Source: Hyparrhenia diplandra (Eukaryota; Streptophyta; Magnoliopsida; Poales; Poaceae). From it: a stretch of DNA of 64,000 nt. Location of the stretch: the NCBI GenBank assembly GCA_015847255.1, contig JADLZK010009265.1:124001-188000 (forward strand), read 5' to 3'. Below the pieces are notes generated by a model. It was not told the DNA's origin. It saw only the letters and a program-made list of their open reading frames with translations, and searched no databases. Below are positions 1 to 11,331 of this stretch, piece by piece. How positions within the stretch are numbered: the first letter of the stretch is position 1; each line of letters opens with the position of its first letter. The position numbers were made by a program, and so were the translations under genes.

Positions 1-233
1 ATGATGGGTAGTAATAAGAATGTATTTACCTTTATTACGATTCCCACGCACCTAATATATTCCCATCCCTCCGTGAAGGAATTGATTAGAGGGAGTTGGT
101 CCTCTAAACTTATATTTTCCTTATGTTTCAATCAAAATTCCCACGCCCATGAAACAAATAAACATAGAAAATTAAACTTTTAACCTCTTTCTTTGTGGGT
201 GTTCCCTCGCTGCACTCTCGACGCTCGCCGTAG

Positions 234-3200
234 ATGGTTTTGGTGAACAAGGCAGGCCGTCCATAGGAAACGAAGCTGCTGTGCCACCTGAGGCAACTCT
301 TTATGTGAACCTCCAATTGATGTCCTGGATATCAGTAAGTTACGTTGGAGCGAATCGGGATATCATCAAGAAAATTATTACGGCTCCACGTAGCTACAAC
401 GACTTCAAGAAACCTTACAATCAAGCAGTCGTAAAAGGTATTTAACTGACATATGGTTTGTCTAATACTCCCTCCTTTTCAAATTGTAGTTTACTTTGGC
501 TTTTCTAGTCTAGACATAGTGTATAACTAGGTGCATAGCAAAATCAATGTATCTAGAAAAACTAAATTGAACTATAATTTAGAAAGGAGAATATCTTTGA
601 CTGTTTAAAAAAATAATGCATGAATAATTTAATGACAGTGCGGCTGATCGGTAAACTACAAGATGGGACCGTTTTTGACCGGAGGGGCCATGACGAGGAG
701 GAACCATTGGAGTTCACCATCGACGAAGGTTAATATTCAGTTATTAGTTTTTCGCAAAAAAAAATATTCAGTTATTAGAAAGTATTTTTTTCCTTATTAG
801 ACATAGTACAAACGGAGATAATCATGTACACAGCTTACACATGCACGTAGCACTTAACTTCGAGACTTCGAGAGAGACTTTGCCAACAATGATGATGTGC
901 CTCATTTTTCTGAGAGGTGTGAAGTTATTGATAAACGATTCTGCTGAATTAGATGAGTATCAATTCCGCATTGCTTACAAAAACAAATAGCATCTTCTTC
1001 TCCTATAATAATTTGGGAAAAAAAACATTGGAGCAAGGAAACCAACTATAAACTAAGGTAAAATTTACAGGAACGGTTTATTACCCTCACAGAAGTTAAT
1101 CGTTTATAACGAATGGAATAGACCCTTATATGGAGTTGGTATTAATCAGTTTTAGAAAGTTTCTCTTGGAATGGAAGCTTTTCACGCTCTATCACCACAC
1201 GATGCCTGCACCACCAATTTTAGCATTTCCCGGTAGTAAGAATTGCTATTAGTTTGTACTGTATTAACTACTCCATCCATTCTAAAATATAAGGAATCCA
1301 TAATTTTTCTAGTCAAACTTTAATATACTAAATTTGATCAAATTTACAGAGAAGAGTATTATCACCTACCATATCAAAAATATATATTATATATAAAACT
1401 ATATTTAATAATGTATCTAATTAAGCTAATTTGAAGTGCTATGTATTTTCCTTCAATTCTATAAACTTGGTCAAAGTTACTAGAGCTACTTTTGTTTTTG
1501 AGAATGACACAGTACAACGCAGACGCTCACAACACGCACGCACACTCACCCCTATGAACACACGTACGCAAACCCTACCCCTATGAGCACCTCCGAAGGA
1601 CTGAGCACCCGACAGATCTGGAGATTCTCGAAGTCACCATTGGCGCCTCGTCGTCGACGGAACGCCGCTACCACTTAATGCATAGCGCCGGAAAATCCCG
1701 AGAAAATCCCAGGAAAAGATGCGACTGGTGGGTAGCGCCCCTTTGGACCGCCCTACCATTCGACTACAAGCCAATTCGCTTATTATAGCTACTTATGCCA
1801 AAAAATAGTCCTTATATTTCTGGAGAGAGAGAGAGAGAGAGTACATTAGATTTAATCAAGGATATAAAATGTGACAATTGTAGGAAAAAATAGCGCCTTA
1901 TATTATTAGACACATCTCATTTTCTTTCGGTAAGACATAGATCGGTAGTTGTTTATCCTGCCATCAACTTGCTTCAATGAAAATAAATGCATGTTGAAGG
2001 TTTAATGTGGCTTAACATGCTGTCATCAAAACTTGTTACAACCTGCTTCAATGAAATGTGCAGAGCATGTTATATATGGTCTAGACGAAGCTGTGATGAC
2101 TATGAAAAAGGGAGAAGTTGCCTCCTTCACCATTCCACCTCAGCATGCGTTCGGTGTTGCTGGATCAAATCAGTATCAGCTTGCTTTCGTCCCTCCCAAT
2201 TCTGTGGTTATCTATGAGATGGAGCTCATCTCGTTTGTTAATGATGTATGATATTTCTCCACTTCTTTATCCAAAGGATAACCCTATTTCTTTTGCCAAA
2301 AACAATTGTGGAGTGTACATTGTGGAGATTTCTATAGCTGACGTCCAAGATGCATGGTGTCTTTAATCTCCCTATCTGTTTCAATTAAACCGATTTAGGA
2401 GCTGGAGCGCTTGTATTGGTGGCGGAAGAATAAGACTACTGAAGAATTCATTGAAGCAGCAAAAATTAAGGAAAGGGACGGGGATGATCTGTTCAGCTCC
2501 GGAAAATATTTACGAGCCTACAGAAGATATTTAAGGGTTAGTTAATTTCCAAAGTAGTGCTTTTAATTTCTGTCCACTGACATATTACACCTCAGGACTG
2601 AACTTGAGCAATTAATATGCCTTGAAGGCCAGACGGATCCTACCGCCGTGCTTTAAGGAACATTCTAGTGGTGAAATCAAGGAACTACCAGATTGTCATC
2701 AATCCAAGGAAATGCTGATTTCGATCACATTGAAAAGTGCTGAATGCGCAATCTTACTTCAGTACTACGAAGAAGCAACGAAACGTTACCATGAGGTACT
2801 TTTCTTTATCTCCCATGTTTGCTCCACTTTGCGCACACCCTTTGCCAAATGCAAAGTTGTTCGGTTGGGTCTGGAATAAAATTTCCCTGGTGTTTTTTTA
2901 ATATCGTACTTGAAGGCTACATTTCTTCTTCACAATTTTCTTGCAAGTGGTGGAGGTTGTTGTAGTCTAACAACATAGAATTCAACCCCCCAAAAAAAAA
3001 AAAAAAAAAACAAAAGAAAAAAGAAAATAGCTTTCAGGACTATGAGAACTAGACTAAATGACTATTTGAAAAATATATCTAGAGAATACTAACAAATTTA
3101 GGTCATATTCATACACAAAAAAATACATTCGGGAAATCTTGTAGTGTCTAGTCTCCTTGTTTAAACAGGTAATACACTCCTGCTATTTGAGGTGGAAAAG

Positions 3201-4823
3201 GGATTTATGACCATTATTTCTCAGATCAAATTTTGAAATGGTATGCTAAAAGCATGGATGTCATGAAAAATCTTTTCACAAAAATCACGACATTTTGTTC
3301 CTATGCCAATCCACATTTTATCATTTATATACTTCTAGTCAAACTAAAATTTAAAATATTTTACTGCCAACATCTGAAATTGGTTTCATATTTCAGTTTA
3401 TGAGATTGAGAAGGTGATTAACATAACTAACAAATGTAGGTGCTAGAGTATGACCCTGGGAATGCTAAAGCTCTTGAAATGGTGGCCCAGCAATTGCCAA
3501 AATCTCCGGTTGAAATAGATTCATATGCAGTGACCAGGGGCTTGGAGGTATTCTCTTCTGTTAATGCTTTTTTCACAGTTTGCTGATACCTTTTGGTTGA
3601 GACTTGAGAACTCTTTCCATCTAGTACATGATATCATATAAAAAATAGTTAATAAACTACAAGGACTTTAAAGTATTGTTGTATTAAACAATTTAATATG
3701 CTTTTTTCTTCCTGAATCAATTTAATATGCTTGTTATATAAAAAAGTGCAATGACTGAGTTGCAAAGGATCATCCGTAGCAATTATATCCAAGAACAAGT
3801 AAACCTCCTCCTGGTCATAAAAGATTGCTAGTTTGTACACTGGCAAGGTTATCAGCACACTAGTTACTTACTGGTACATACTTCAAAACATAGAAAAAGG
3901 TATGTACGATGAAATAAATCAGGATGTTTAGGCTTTCAACAGTTCAGTCGATGTCGTCTTTTTATGTTTGTATAGAAGTGCATAGAACTATATTTTAGAA
4001 CTCGAGTGAGTTTGCGTAAGTGTGTGTATTGGGTGTGTCTTTCAGTCGTGTAAATAAAGATTATTTACCCTTTCTTCTTCTTAATAAAGATGTACAACTC
4101 TCCCATGTGCTTTTAAAAAAGAAATTAAACTATTATGAATACTTTGTACTAAGTTTGTCACACAAAAGAGACGGTACTGCGAACCACACTGGAATGCTCC
4201 TCAGATCTAAAATTAAGTTAATTTAGATTTGTGCACAATAATTTGATAGCTACATTGAGCGGGTACAATATAGATTATTTATTTGTGCACAATATAAAAG
4301 CATGAAGCAAATGTAATTGTGTTGTATATATACTCTTGTGCATTTTGGAGAGTGTCATAAAAAAATAGTTTTGAGATTTTGCTTTTGAGTATTGGCAGAG
4401 CAGGTAATAATTAATCTTTAGGTTATCAGCGTCTGTCCATCTCATAGCCACAAATGAGAACACACCATTCACCCGTGACAGTATATACATAATAATATTA
4501 ATCAATTTCTGCTGCCACAGATCGGCACACGTCTTCTCTAGTAGACTAATAATTTGATTCCAAATGTTGAGCAGTTCAGTGATGCAGTCGTGTACCGGCC
4601 GAGGATGAGGCGTTTATCTGCGTCTCGCTTATTGCCCAAGTATGACCGTGAACCTGGAAGCAGAGCAATCTTTGTTCCAGAACTACCGGGGAAAACAAGT
4701 CAGCCTCCCGTCTCAAGTCCTGCTGTTGGCGGCAGCAGCAGCAGCAGCAGCGCCACCACAGGCACCGTGAACCAAAGCTCCATACGTCAAGTTATTGCCT
4801 CCCTTTCCCTCTCCACGCCATAA
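234..4823 (+). CDS. FKBP-type peptidyl-prolyl isomerase with TPR region (5' end outside window)
   Basis: Seven exons are visible, all with GT..AG borders and compatible phases: 234-437, 639-728, 2064-2245, 2399-2536, 2628-2795, 3440-3547 and 4575-4823 (stop TAA 4821-4823), about 379 residues. The first exon ends one FKBP domain (VPPEATLYVNLQLMSWISV). Exons 2-3 encode the next, with GKLQDGTVFDRRG, YGLDEAVMTMKKGEVASFTI and AFVPPNSVVIYEMELISF. Exons 4-6 match the linker and the start of the TPR helices found in plant ROF/FKBP62-type co-chaperones, which bind Hsp90 through TPRs in cytosol and nucleus. Earlier exons must lie left of position 1. Oddities: the TPR part is short, and the last exon is Ser-rich and not recognisable as TPR or calmodulin-binding sequence. 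The 3548-4574 intron is long, so the last exon is the least certain. Family assignment is strong. Catalytic competence is doubtful, because the last FKBP domain in this family is often inactive (general knowledge). Confidence 0.8.
466..592. mobile_element. Stowaway-like MITE in FKBP intron
   Basis: The left end reads TACTCCCTCC and the right end AAAGGAGAATA, roughly inverted and flanked by TA. The body is AT-rich and about 125 bp. It lies wholly within the intron 438-638. CTCCCTCC-type termini with TA duplication are typical of grass Stowaway (Tc1/mariner-derived) MITEs. Confidence 0.55.
729..2063. other. FKBP intron with repeat debris
   Basis: No coding sequence is supported here. At 1268-1460 there is one end of a CTCCATCC-type MITE with no clear partner end. 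At about 1500-1735 lies a GC-richer block (CACGCACGCACACTCACCCC, then a GGCGCCTCGTCGTCGACGG stretch). It looks to me like a high-copy grass repeat, but I cannot assign its class. A (GA)n tract lies at 1824-1841. Confidence 0.4.
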
Positions 4824-5587
4824 TTCAAGTCATGGCCCGGGCCCCTAGTGGCCACTGTGATCCAGCCAGTACTCCAGTAGGAAACATCTATCAGGACCAG
4901 GATCCAGGACACTGTTAATTATGTTCGGTTGATTATTCAGTGGTCGCTGAACTTATTTCTATTAAACGCGATGCTCTGTTTCCATCCTAATTCATGTGTG
5001 ACAATACTTCCATATGTGGTAAAACTGAATTGAGAAATTCTGTGTTCGCGATGTGTGCGATATATACGTGTGTGCCACCCTCGAATTATTGTTACTTTCT
5101 GGTTGCCCGAGGTAAAAGGCAATAGTTGTTTCAATAAAAAAACGATATGCATCTCATTTCCAGAAAAATTGCATTACCTATTCGATTATATATTGGTGCA
5201 GTGCACCAAAGAGAGCAAGGACCAAGTTGTCCAACCAACGGGAAGTATCCTGGAGCAAGAAAGGCATGGCCGACGATGCTGCCTGCCTCTCACCGCGGAG
5301 TGCTCTCTGGCTCCAAGTAAAGGATCTGGCCTTTGCGTTCGTCGAGCTCGAGCATCTGATGCTCAAGTACTAGTAGCATCAGCTGGTCAGACTTTGAGCT
5401 TGTGCGAGGTCAGGATGATGTTTGGCAACGTTGCACGCCTAGCTCTTTGACTATAATAATGAGTCCTCCTAATCAACTCTTGATAATGAGAGAGCTGCTT
5501 GTTCGATGTTCTCCCATTTGCATTTAAATTTTATTCTTGAAACGTACAAGCGCACAACAGATCGATATGAATTATATGAAGAAAACT
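4824..5587. other. Intergenic, no supported gene
   Basis: This is the 3' flank of the FKBP gene and of the convergent DUF247 gene. A 131-codon open frame at 5055-5450 has no recognisable domain, is cysteine- and arginine-rich, and looks like chance. I see no clear repeats. Confidence 0.5.
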
Positions 5588-6883
5588 CTAGTTTTTAGCA
5601 GGAAATACGGTGAAGTAGGTCTGGAAGGCATTCAGCGTTACGACCAGGCCGGCGACGACTAAGGAAATGATGGACCAAGGGCTGCCGAAGTAGTCGCGCC
5701 TGAGCACAGCCCTGTGCCTGGGCCACCACGAGCCGCAGTATCCCTGCACGTCCTCGCAGAGCCCAGCGAAGACATGCCGGTCGTAGTCCATGGCGCATCC
5801 GTCTCCCAGGTGGCTCAAGAAGCGGGCCGCCTCGTCGTCGTCCGCCAGCAGGTTGTCGAGGATGCCGCGCCGGTGGAGCAGCCGGACGTCCTGCGCCGTG
5901 CGCACGAGCATGCCCATGAGCGACACGTAGCTGGTGAGCACGCGCGCCTCCGCGCCCTTGCTCTGCTCGAACGCGATCAGGTTGACGAGGAGCGGCCTCT
6001 GCATGTCGTCCACCACTATGTTGGGTATCTCCATGACGCCCGTGTGGCCGTCGAACTCCACGTCGTACGCGCGCCTCTGCGCCGTTGCTCTACGAGAGCT
6101 CCGGCGCACGAACGTCACCCCGGCCGCGCTCATCTCCACGGCGCGCGGTATAATCTTCACCTGCGTCCTCCCCTTCCTCTGCGTCGTCGTTGTCGTCGTC
6201 GTCCACGGCTTGGGGACGAAGCTCTCGTAGTAGAGGTGAAGGAGGTGATGTATCTCGGAGCCGCCGGACGGTCGCGTGATGGGTTCCTCTTCGCTGGCGT
6301 ACTCGAGGAAGAGTTTGATGAGCCGCTCTCTGCCGCCCTGCGCGCCGGTGACGACGTCGTACAACTTCTCCACGACGAAGAACGGGATCTGGTTCTCCAG
6401 CAAGAGCAGGTCGGTCCTGACGAGCGGGAGCCCCAGCCGACGTCGCAGAGCGCGTCGGGCTCCTTGGCGTGCCACTTGAAGAAGAACTCGAGGATGAAGC
6501 AGCCGTCGAGGAGGAGCATCCGGACGAATTCGTCGGCGCCGAGGGCAGGCCGCTCGCTGTAGCATGCGCGCGCCCGGACCTCCAGGGCGCGCATCTCCTG
6601 GATCAGGATGGACGTGCTCACCCCTGGGTTTCGAGACATGCGAGACATGAGGTCCTGGAGGTAGCGCCACTTGTGGTCCTCCATGGACCGGACGCCGGCG
6701 GCGCCGTTGTAGTAAGGACCAATGGACACCATGCGAGGCTCGTAGGCGGTCCGGTTCGCGTCGTGGACGTAGGCGGGGACGCGGAAGATCGTGAATGGCT
6801 GCGCCGCCCCTGCCTTCTTGCCCCTGTCCTCCTCCTAGTGTGCGCAGCATTGCCTCTACTGAAGCTTCCAACGACATTGGCAT
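5588..6883 (-). CDS. DUF247 (UPF0481) plant membrane protein, middle third out of frame
   Basis: DUF247 proteins are plant-specific membrane-anchored proteins of mostly unknown role; some grass members act in self-incompatibility (general knowledge). Family motifs are clear: FRVPAYVHDANRTAYEPRMV, SIGPYYNG, EDHKWRYLQDL and LLLDGCFILEFFF near the N-terminus; then DLLLLENQIPFFVVEKLY and IPNIVVDDMQRPLLVNLIAFEQ; then a C-terminal hydrophobic anchor (ISLVVAGLVVTLNAF). The start is taken at ATG 6881-6883 (MPMSLEASVEAML), giving 431 codons, a normal length. The recognisable protein leaves this frame near 6837 (one extra base) and returns near 6425-6440 (one base missing). The outer open frame is therefore unbroken, but about 130 residues between the two points are scrambled in it. 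No intron is needed. The two indels may be true mutations or assembly errors. Confidence 0.75.
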   Translation of the reverse strand: MPMSLEASVEAMLRTLGGGQGQEGRGGAAIHDLPRPRLRPRREPDRLRASHGVHWSLLQRRRRRPVHGGPQVALPPGPHVSHVSKPRGEHVHPDPGDARPGGPGARMLQRAACPRRRRIRPDAPPRRLLHPRVLLQVARQGARRALRRRLGLPLVRTDLLLLENQIPFFVVEKLYDVVTGAQGGRERLIKLFLEYASEEEPITRPSGGSEIHHLLHLYYESFVPKPWTTTTTTTQRKGRTQVKIIPRAVEMSAAGVTFVRRSSRRATAQRRAYDVEFDGHTGVMEIPNIVVDDMQRPLLVNLIAFEQSKGAEARVLTSYVSLMGMLVRTAQDVRLLHRRGILDNLLADDDEAARFLSHLGDGCAMDYDRHVFAGLCEDVQGYCGSWWPRHRAVLRRDYFGSPWSIISLVVAGLVVTLNAFQTYFTVFPAKN

Positions 6884-6959
6884 ATCGAGATTGATGAAGA
6901 GAATGGAAACAGGATGATGGCAGCAGGTACCTAGCGATTGCAGAGCAATTCTTTTCACT

Positions 6960-7534
6960 CAAAAACCAGTTTAGCCTGATCAGCTTTTATACAGAGTGGT
7001 AAGCGGCTTTACCTGATCTACAAGTTTGGCACACCCGACTGATCTTGGACATGGTACTACCACAGCAACCTGTCCTCTGTCCCTAACAAAAGAATAGATT
7101 TTTAGAATTATCTTCAGTCAAACTTTTAAACTTTGACTAAACTTCTCTAAAAGCTATTATTAAAAATTATGTTATTAAATTAGTAGCATTAGATTTATCA
7201 TAGAAAATATTTTCAGAAGGCCATATCATAAATGTTGTTACTCCTTTTTATAAAGTTAGTCAAACTTGAGTTGATTTATTTGGGGACGGAGGATGTATAT
7301 ATTATCACCGGAATGAGTTGTGCTCAGCTCACTACCTTTCTTTCTGATAACAACAACAAACCAACTCATAGTATCCACACACATAGTAACTACTCCTATA
7401 TACACTCCCAAAACAAACAAAAGACATCACTCTTATATACGAGACTGATCGTTAAATAAACTAAAGGGTCTTCAAACTGATAAACAAGTCCTCAGTTATA
7501 TAGCATATCCCCAATACAAGAGAAACTCACTTGA
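6960..7534. other. DUF247 upstream region with MITE-like sequence
   Basis: The region at about 7080-7295 contains imperfect inverted segments (TCAGTCAAACTTTTAAACTTT and AAAGTTAGTCAAACTTGAG) ending in GGGGACGGAGGATG, which suggests a decayed CTCCGTCC-type MITE. Nothing else is supported. Confidence 0.35.
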
Positions 7535-8050
7535 CTATTTATTATATTTACAAACAAATGTGCCCGTATGTTGCAACGAAATACATATTGAAAAAAGACG
7601 TGTGTTGCCACCGTTCATCAGGCTAGCGCTTAGTTTACCCAAAGGCGTAGGCAACCACGACAATGGTACATTATTTTCCATGATAGACGCATGGGATTTT
7701 ACCCCCATGTAGACAAAAACGCTATACACACACGCCCAAGGCCTAGTGTTTAGTGAGGTTTGCATATCTCTTACCATTCGGTGCTTGTGCGTACCATTGT
7801 TGTACACTGAAGGAGCTTGTAGTCTCACGAGACACTTTGCTAAGCACCTACAATAATCACCAAGTAATCACTAAGCACTTTGGTGGCTAGAACAACTAAA
7901 GATGAGCCAAAATCACTAGAGTCTCATAGCTTAGGAACTCAATGATCGCGACAACTTTGATCTCCAAAACCCTCGGATCTAGGGTATGTAACTATTCCAA
8001 GGCCATCTCATGATCGTCATAGGGTAGCTGTGGTTTGTTAGCACATATCA
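7535..8050 (+). mobile_element. Degraded LTR fragment related to copia LTR-A
   Basis: The stretch at about 7735-7830 (CCTAGTGTTTAGTGAGGTTT, then GTCTCACGAGACAC) resembles 24,571-24,665 inside LTR-A. Both have the TAGTGTTTAGTGAG block followed by a GTACA..GAAG..ACGAGAC block. No ends or coding sequence can be defined. Confidence 0.4.
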
Positions 8051-8526
8051 CATTCACAATCGATTAAAGTCACGAAAACATCGAATTAATTGATGACTCA
8101 AGGAAACTGCACAAGCTCTCATACTCTCGACATTGTCACAAAGACTTTGGTCTTGACATGGGATGTGCACTCTTATACCTCTCAAGAGTAGACCAAATCT
8201 CACGAGCCATCTCAAGATTTGAAACACAGTCAAACTCAAGAAGCGAAAGACTTGTGAAATGAGCATTTTAGGCCTTACCTGGGCTTGTGTTGATCAATCT
8301 GGATCTGATCAACTCAAGCAGCCAAAACCAAATATTCTTGTGCCAAACAAATCTCACAAACTCTCCTATCGATGACTCCTTGTAAGTAGACATGAACTTT
8401 TAGTAGGGGTAGTTGATCTCTTCGAAGAAGGGAGCCTTACTACTACCTCACTCCATGCCTCCTTCGTCGATTAGGAACTAATTAATGTAGATTTATATTC
8501 TCAACCCGCTCTAATATCAATTGAAG
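8050..8526 (-). mobile_element. Copia retroelement remnant (PBS and gag start, minus strand)
   Basis: At 8507-8526 the minus strand reads a degenerate primer-binding site (ATTGATATTAGAGCGGG). Grass copia elements normally carry TGGTATCAGAGC here, complementary to initiator tRNA-Met. Leftward on the minus strand is a broken gag-like frame with a NLEMAREIWSTLERYK-type segment, resembling the copia Gag (UBN2) core. Several stops and frame changes show that it is dead. Confidence 0.45.
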
Positions 8527-9310
8527 GAGAGGGGAGTGAATGGGAGCCTAATGCAATTATCCTTTGATTTTTGTTGTTGTCATCCCAACCTCCTAGTGGC
8601 TTAATGCACTCAAGGGAGACTTCGAGGACACGAAGGAACAACTACATAAGCAAACGAAGATCAAATCAATCAACATTAGAAACCAATAGCAAAGAAAAGT
8701 CCTAAGCCAGTTTTTTTCGGTTCACAAAGGAGAAAAGGCAAAAACCAAATAGACAAAACTTGCGGGGGAGCTTAGAACACCAAGGAGAAGATCTCCACTA
8801 AAAATTAACACAATCATATCAAAGCAACATGGAAAATCGGCTAGGCTCTAAGAATTGTCTGCAAGAAAATTCAAAATGAATGATTAAAACAAGCTTCAAA
8901 TATTCTGAAATTTTGCGGAGGGGTCCCCCTTGGGTGCTTAGAAGTTATTCCCCAAAGATAATCACACAGAATTCTATGAACCAATGTAGATAAAAAACCA
9001 TCCAAAGAGTTGGATTTTTCTATATTTTTCCAGTGAAGTGATGGATCTAAGTGCCCTTGAAGAATCTATCCAAACCACTTGGTAACGATGTTCCATAGAC
9101 CCATAGGAAATCAAAGTCCACCAGAAGTACAGCAGAGGAAAAGTGGAAGGGAAAAACCAAAACGACATAAACAAACACAAGAGGACATGCTACGAGATAG
9201 AAAAAATATCTCAAGATGGGTTGTCTCTCTCCTCACAACACGAGGGGGACTTGGGCGACATAGGCACCCGGGGAGCAAGTACGAGCCATTTTGATGGCAC
9301 GAGCGGCACA
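8527..9310 (-). repeat. Probable LTR of the minus-strand copia remnant
   Basis: On the minus strand this segment would begin TGTGCCGCTCG (9310) and end CTCTCCTTCA (8527), directly against the PBS-like sequence. The TG..CA borders and CCTTCA end match other LTRs in this window. The second LTR is not present and the interior is not recognisable, so limits are approximate. Confidence 0.35.
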
Positions 9311-9312
9311 AC

Positions 9313-9965
9313 TGTAAGGAAAATGGTCCTCGGCAATTTAATTTGGATTTTTCTGTTTGAATGACTAACATGACCAAATGAGACTAACATGACCAAATGA
9401 GACTAACATGTTTGCAAGTGTTTATTTTGTAGTCTCACGGGATGCAAGCCATAACTTAGACAAAGGCAACAAGGTGATCTGATAATCAACATCTCAAGAA
9501 AGACTTTAGACGCTCATGAGAAGACCTCAAAGATCCAACCAAGTCCAAGCATGAAGTTGGAACCGAGCCCGAAGAAAAGATCGTGAAATTGCAAGTCAAG
9601 GCAAGGGCTTCAGTAGCACCAGGCGCATATATCGGGTGCGTCTGGTATCTCCTGACGCATCAGATGCAAGCGCCAATCAGCGTCCGATGCATCCTAAAGG
9701 TCATCTATGAAGACGGTGCATCCAGAGCTGAAGCAGAGGACATGTCAGATGATGATTTTAGCGTTCGAGAGCTCTCTGGAGTGGCTCCGGACACATGAAC
9801 AGCGCGTCCACTGCTTGAAGTTGGAGTGTCCGCTGAAGAAATGACAAAACTCCAATGGGTGGCAAAATCTCTATTGGTCGGGAATACCAGACGCGGTATG
9901 AATGCAGCAACGTCTATTTCCTGTCCAACAGCTAGTTGTTGCATTGGGGCTTATAAATACCCCTG
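9313..9965 (+). repeat. LTR-A, 5' LTR segment 1
   Basis: This is the U3 part. It aligns by eye with 28,594-28,880 (CATGACCAAATGAGACTAAC, AGACCTCAAAGATCCA and GGAACCGAGCCCGAAGAAAA are shared). The left copy has an extra 19-bp tandem ACCAAATGAGACTAACATG unit near 9371-9410. The segment ends just after a TATA-like TTATAAATACCCC. Confidence 0.75.
9951..9960 (+). promoter_or_regulatory. TATA box of LTR-A
   Basis: TTATAAATAC lies about 640 bp into the LTR, the usual place for the U3/R promoter of a copia LTR. LTR-B is inserted 6 bp downstream, which would separate this promoter from the element's own R/U5. Confidence 0.5.
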
Positions 9966-11331
9966 TGAAGATCTCTAGTTTGGTTTTGGATAATTAGTGA
10001 CACCTAAGGACTAATCTCTCGATGCTAAGTGGTTGACTAGATTGGAGATTGGTTATGACAAGCTTGGAGCATGGTGATCATGGAGGATGGATCAAGGTGA
10101 TCCAAAAAGATGATCAAGCGTCCAACTTGATGAAGTTTGAGGATCAAATGGGATCAAGGCAAAGGTATAACCATAGGGCCATTTGATTTTGCACTCATGA
10201 CACCATAGAGGGTGTGAGTGATTATAGGATCGATAAGCCGTACTATAAAGAGGGGAAACTTATCGTACATATCGGTCCTCTAGTGCCTTTAGGTTTAAAA
10301 TTCATATGCATGCATTCTAACCTAGAGAGCTAACCCAACCTTCAAAATTGATTGTGAAAATGCTAACACACGAGCACATGGTGATGTACACGTGGTGGTG
10401 TTGGCACATTTGCGAAGGCGGTGATGGTTTGCAGGGTGGTGAAAGCATTCCTAGTCCTTGTGCTCAATTTGGTATACTTGTTGGATAGCATGTCGAAGCA
10501 AAGGCGACGGAGAAACAACGACTTTTCGCAGTGAAATGCCGGCCAGGACCCCGCGACGGATGCTTGACCGGGGCCTTGGGGGTTCGACCGGACGGTCCGG
10601 TCGAAGGATCCGGTCGAAGTTCCAGTAAGCATGTTTTTCGGGTCAAATTTCCAGGCTTGACCGGTTATTTGGTTTTGTGGTTCAGTCACGACCGGACCCG
10701 CGTGACGGGACGATCGACCTAGGTGTCAACGGTGGGCGGCCGGGCTTGGCGCTTCGCCACCGAAGCTTCGGCGAGGACTCATGGGACGGGTCCGGTCGGG
10801 CAAGGCCCCGTCGCCAAGCAGAAATGCATATTTCCTCCCAACGGCTCCATTTCGTGTTGGGGGCTATTTATACCCCTTTGGCCGGCTTGTGCTCCCTCTC
10901 TTGGTCATTTGAATCACTCCTAACTTCCTAGAGCTGAGCAACAATCCCTCCCTTCTCTCATTCTTGCTTGTGAGCTTCATTCTTGAGAGAAGAGGTGATC
11001 CAAGTGCATTTGCATCGAATTCTTGCATCTAGAGGCACTTGGGGATCATTGTGAGCCGGTTTGTTTCCTTTTGCTCTTGGAGACACCGCTCCTAGCTGGC
11101 TTGGTGTTTTGGTGGAGGCGTTGGCAAGAAAAGGTGATTGTTCTTGGCCACCTCCGGTGATTTGTAAAGAGGATCACACATTCCTCGTCGGGAAGACAAA
11201 GTTGCAAGTAATACATTGCTCGTGTCTTGGGTACCTCACTTGTGAGTGGTGGCTTGGGGCTAGCAAGTGCACCGCCTAGCTAGCTCAAGCACCATCCTTG
11301 TGTTGGTCGGCACAACCAGAGACTAGCTTGT

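Noticed and set aside
5055..5450. 131-codon plus-strand frame after the FKBP gene
   Set aside because: No domain, no splice or promoter support, atypical composition.
5714..6894. Plus-strand open frames opposite the DUF247 gene (282, 141 and 98 codons)
   Set aside because: Shadows of the minus-strand coding sequence; no family similarity.
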